Shown: in pieces, positions 62,964 to 64,000 of the stretch | Layout: each line of letters opens with the position of its first letter | How positions within the stretch are numbered: position 1 is the stretch's first letter | Assembly: GCF_013149275.1 (NCBI RefSeq) | Contig: NZ_JABGNA010000001.1 | Coordinates: 620,001-684,000, forward strand | DNA length: 64,000 nt | Reading direction: 5' to 3' | From: Mucilaginibacter sp. SG564 | GTDB lineage: Bacteria; Bacteroidota; Bacteroidia; Sphingobacteriales; Sphingobacteriaceae | Position numbers and translations under genes: made by a program | The notes under the pieces: generated by a model | The model's input: the letters and a program-made list of their open reading frames with translations, nothing else | What the model was told of the DNA's origin: nothing | Databases searched by the model: none

Positions 62964-64000
62964 AAGAAGGGAAAAACGAAAATAAATTAGATCGGCTATT
63001 CAAAGACGGGTTATCCGGCTCTGAAGATCATTTTGCTTTTCGTGAGGAGGATTGGGCTTCTATGGAGCGCCTGCTGGATAATAAACCCAGTAAAAAGGCC
63101 GCCATCAGGAGGATAATTTATTACTCAGCGGCTATAGCGGCTATTTTATTATTGGCGATAGGCTTGTTCTTATTTAACGGGGACAATAAAGTAGAAAAAC
63201 CCAAAGATGAACTGGCTGTTAAACCAAAAATCAAAACAGATACAACTGTACCTGTAGTGAAAGATAATGGCCAAAATATTCAGCCTGTAAAAGATTCGGT
63301 TAAACATGTAACTCCGGGTATCGAAAATTTGGCTAAGGGTGATGTAAATGGTAACAAAAGTCAGTCAGGATCATCAATATTGGGTATTACCCCAGGTAAA
63401 CAAAAGCAGCAAAACAATAATATACCTGCAGATCAAAGCCCTATGGCTCCATATGTGCAGAACAACAAAGTAACAAAAGACAGTGTCGATAAAAATAAGG
63501 TTGTTCCGGTTCCGGCAGATAAAAATAACAGTGTAGTTGATCCGTCAAAGATTGCTTCTACCGATACGCAAACGAAAAATAACCTGGCCGCCAACACGCC
63601 GGATACCAACCAGCCAGATACCGCGGGTAAAGTAACACCACCTGTGCAACAAACCAAAAAGGATAAGGCATCTCTTAAACCGATATTAAGGACAGGCCCA
63701 CGCTTTACACTTGCCATAATGGCCGCACCTGATCTGAATGCGGTAAATTCATTCAGTCGTAACCAGGTAGGTACCAACTTTGGTGTGCAGCTGGGCATTC
63801 ATCTGTCTAAAAAATTTAGTATATCTACCGGTGCTTCATATGCGGTTAAGCCATATCAAGCTACCGGCAGCCAATATAACTCCATAGCCTGGCAGGGGCG
63901 ATCAAGTAGTGATCTGCCCGATTATGTAACCGCCAATTGCAAGGTTTTGGATATACCACTGAATCTGAATTATCAGTTCTATGCCAAGGGAAGAAACAAG
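62960..64000 (+). CDS. Membrane-anchored anti-sigma-like protein with C-terminal beta-barrel, partial
   Basis: The frame starts at an ATG overlapping the ECF stop and is open to the window edge (347 codons seen). Residues 1-50 are cytoplasmic and carry FREEDWASMERLLD, seen in Bacteroidota ECF partners. One membrane segment follows (about 52-72), then a long Lys/Asn/Thr/Gln-rich periplasmic linker. From about residue 255 (GPRFTLAIMAAPDLN, FGVQLGIHLSKKFSISTGASYAV) it turns into an outer-membrane beta-barrel-like domain. It could link envelope state to the ECF factor. The C-terminus is outside the window. Confidence 0.75.
   Translation, partial: MKEGKNENKLDRLFKDGLSGSEDHFAFREEDWASMERLLDNKPSKKAAIRRIIYYSAAIAAILLLAIGLFLFNGDNKVEKPKDELAVKPKIKTDTTVPVVKDNGQNIQPVKDSVKHVTPGIENLAKGDVNGNKSQSGSSILGITPGKQKQQNNNIPADQSPMAPYVQNNKVTKDSVDKNKVVPVPADKNNSVVDPSKIASTDTQTKNNLAANTPDTNQPDTAGKVTPPVQQTKKDKASLKPILRTGPRFTLAIMAAPDLNAVNSFSRNQVGTNFGVQLGIHLSKKFSISTGASYAVKPYQATGSQYNSIAWQGRSSSDLPDYVTANCKVLDIPLNLNYQFYAKGRNK

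Overview
The window is chromosomal DNA of a Bacteroidota bacterium, most likely of the family Sphingobacteriaceae (Mucilaginibacter/Pedobacter-like). The reasons are the moderate GC content with AT-rich intergenic DNA, a type B type IX secretion (T9SS) C-terminal domain next to PorP/SprF, a TonB receptor paired with a DUF4249 lipoprotein, a LytS/LytTR pair, large FtsX/MacB-type permeases, a fused trehalose-6-phosphate synthase/phosphatase and menaquinone synthesis by the futalosine route. No rRNA, tRNA, prophage, IS element or CRISPR array was recognised. Most of the window is ordinary chromosomal gene order.

Layout. 1-2600: the edge of a DUF4442 gene, a small lipoprotein, and a divergent SDR / quinone-oxidoreductase pair around a TetR-like dyad. 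2.7-7.7 kb: a secreted GH89 alpha-N-acetylglucosaminidase and a lipoprotein metallopeptidase with a ricin-type lectin domain, surrounded by three CAAACGTTTG palindromes that look like LacI-family operators, then a His/Asp-rich secreted protein. 8.3-12.5 kb: a four-gene operon (class III aminotransferase, zinc alcohol dehydrogenase, HAD phosphatase, MFS exporter) behind an 18-bp palindrome with the same AAACGTTT centre. Its gene logic matches azasugar (deoxynojirimycin-type) biosynthesis. 12.5-17 kb: an FtsX-type ABC permease with a candidate sigma-54 promoter and upstream dyad, and small enzymes with an AraC regulator. 17-23.4 kb: LytS/LytTR, an STN-type TonB receptor with its DUF4249 lipoprotein, and the remains of a second AraC gene.

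23.4-28.4 kb: gyrA followed by two secreted TPR proteins. 28.5-33.2 kb: a methyltransferase, a small secreted protein, hemF, an MFS transporter, a cold-shock protein and a peroxiredoxin. Several gene junctions here hold long hairpins made of short repeated words. 33.8-37.9 kb: a GH15 glucanase/trehalase converging on OtsA-OtsB. 38-42.4 kb: a PepSY-like protein, an SDR, and mqnA / histidine phosphatase / mqnE. 43-49.2 kb: methionine biosynthesis, with a metB-like gene, then a SAM-I riboswitch, a 35-codon leader ORF ending in Met-Cys-Met-Cys-Cys-Cys, metY, metX and homoserine dehydrogenase. 49.3-56.7 kb: gpmA, an acetate transporter, an OmpA protein, DinB-, OsmC- and DUF3052-type proteins and an SpmA-SpmB fusion. 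56.9-64 kb: a giant PKD protein exported by T9SS, PorP/SprF, an ECF sigma factor and the start of a membrane-anchored anti-sigma-like beta-barrel protein that runs off the window.

The most interesting items are the azasugar-like operon, the SAM-I riboswitch coupled to a Cys/Met leader peptide, the sigma-54 promoter of the FtsX permease, and the family of word-repeat intergenic hairpins.
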